A DNA stretch of 45,133 nt from Aphanizomenon flos-aquae FACHB-1287 (GTDB lineage Bacteria; Cyanobacteriota; Cyanobacteriia; Cyanobacteriales; Nostocaceae), in assembly GCF_014698755.1 (NCBI RefSeq), contig NZ_JACJTO010000035.1, positions 1 to 45,133 of the forward strand, given 5' to 3'. The notes below the pieces were generated by a model. It saw nothing but the letters and a program-made list of their open reading frames with translations. It was not told the origin of the DNA and ran no database searches. Below are positions 44,715 to 45,133 of this stretch, piece by piece. The stretch's first letter is position 1; the number at the start of each line of letters is the position of its first letter. A program made the position numbers and the translations under genes.

Positions 44715-45133
44715 ATGATGATTACTCAAGAATTAAAATGTCAAGAAAACATCTCCCAAGATGTAATATTTCCCCCAAGTGATTTATATAGTGATGAACC
44801 AACCGTGGAAACAGAACTACATCTAAGACAAATAATTCTACTTTTCAAATGTCTAGAATGGTTATGGAAAGATAGAAATGATTTCTATGCTGCGGGAAAT
44901 CTCACCATTTACTATAGTCCTAATCAGAAAAAATCTGAATATTTCCGAGGTCCAGATTTCTTTGTCGTCTTGGGAACAGAACGCAAAACCCGGAAAAGTT
45001 GGGTTGTTTGGGAAGAAGATGGTAAATATCCTAATTTCATTTTAGAAATTCTCTCACCAACTACAGCTAATACAGATAGAGAATACAAAAAAGAACTTTA
45101 TCAAAATACTTTCCGCACACCTGATTATTTTTG
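44715..45133 (+). CDS. Uma2 family putative nuclease, copy 2 (partial, runs off window)
   Basis: The first 139 codons repeat the gene at 43748 with only a handful of substitutions (for example GAGCAGA to GAACAGA, changing Ala to Thr in VVLGxER). No frameshift or stop is seen up to the window end, where the reading is still within the conserved TPDYFW block. With the identical upstream region it forms a recent tandem duplication of an ~870-bp unit. Confidence 0.85.
   Translation, partial: MMITQELKCQENISQDVIFPPSDLYSDEPTVETELHLRQIILLFKCLEWLWKDRNDFYAAGNLTIYYSPNQKKSEYFRGPDFFVVLGTERKTRKSWVVWEEDGKYPNFILEILSPTTANTDREYKKELYQNTFRTPDYF

Overview
This 45 kb window is chromosomal DNA from a filamentous cyanobacterium, most likely Nostocales (Anabaena/Dolichospermum/Nostoc type). 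The evidence is a low GC content, many HIP1 octamers (GCGATCGC, for example near 610, 2811, 6674, 18230, 29114, 36648 and 39529), heptameric short tandem repeats between genes, and a cyanobacterial gene set: IctB, GlgC, an NDC1/NdbB-type dehydrogenase, a Ycf29-like regulator, Uma2 nucleases and a CheB/CheR hybrid kinase.

Layout. 1-3.7 kb: a broken GNAT acetyltransferase, an NdbB-type type II NAD(P)H dehydrogenase, a HAD hydrolase, a nitrilase-family amidase and tRNA-Gln(UUG) with a clear promoter and terminator. 3.9-7.5 kb: a Wzz/BY-kinase polysaccharide co-polymerase and a SpoIID/LytB-domain envelope protein. 7.6-9.5 kb: two conserved proteins of unknown function. 9.6-11.8 kb: two tandem AraC-family paralogues. 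12.0-15.2 kb: a small helical protein, nine copies of a 41-bp minisatellite, then an NB-ARC/TPR STAND ATPase. The two proteins flanking the minisatellite share a short motif and may form one signalling or defence module. 15.5-18.6 kb: ictB, a 20-copy heptamer array, smpB and a NarL-type response regulator.

18.5-24.1 kb is the most unusual part. It holds four same-strand genes for secreted leucine-rich-repeat proteins. Three lie in direct tandem segmental duplications whose unit also carries the last ~16 codons of the neighbouring response regulator. Identical 66-bp repeats, a higher-order duplication, a homopolymer frameshift and a second C-rich minisatellite show an actively rearranging locus.

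24.3-28.4 kb: an RCK potassium channel, argD, a remnant zone (restriction-enzyme C-terminus plus truncated IS4-type transposase) and a Uma2 gene containing a dispersed palindromic repeat. 28.6-35.5 kb: a 1776-residue CheB-CheR-PAS-GAF-histidine kinase-REC protein followed by a REC-PAS-GGDEF protein, a plausible signalling pair. 35.6-40.0 kb: housekeeping genes glgC, a P-loop kinase, a DnaJ-type co-chaperone and pyrC. 40.2-45.1 kb: a membrane Ser/Thr kinase, a WG-repeat protein and a recent tandem duplication of another Uma2 gene, with nested miniature inverted-repeat elements at its promoters. The second Uma2 copy runs off the window.

All functions are assigned by reading motifs and by recall of protein families; no searches were run.
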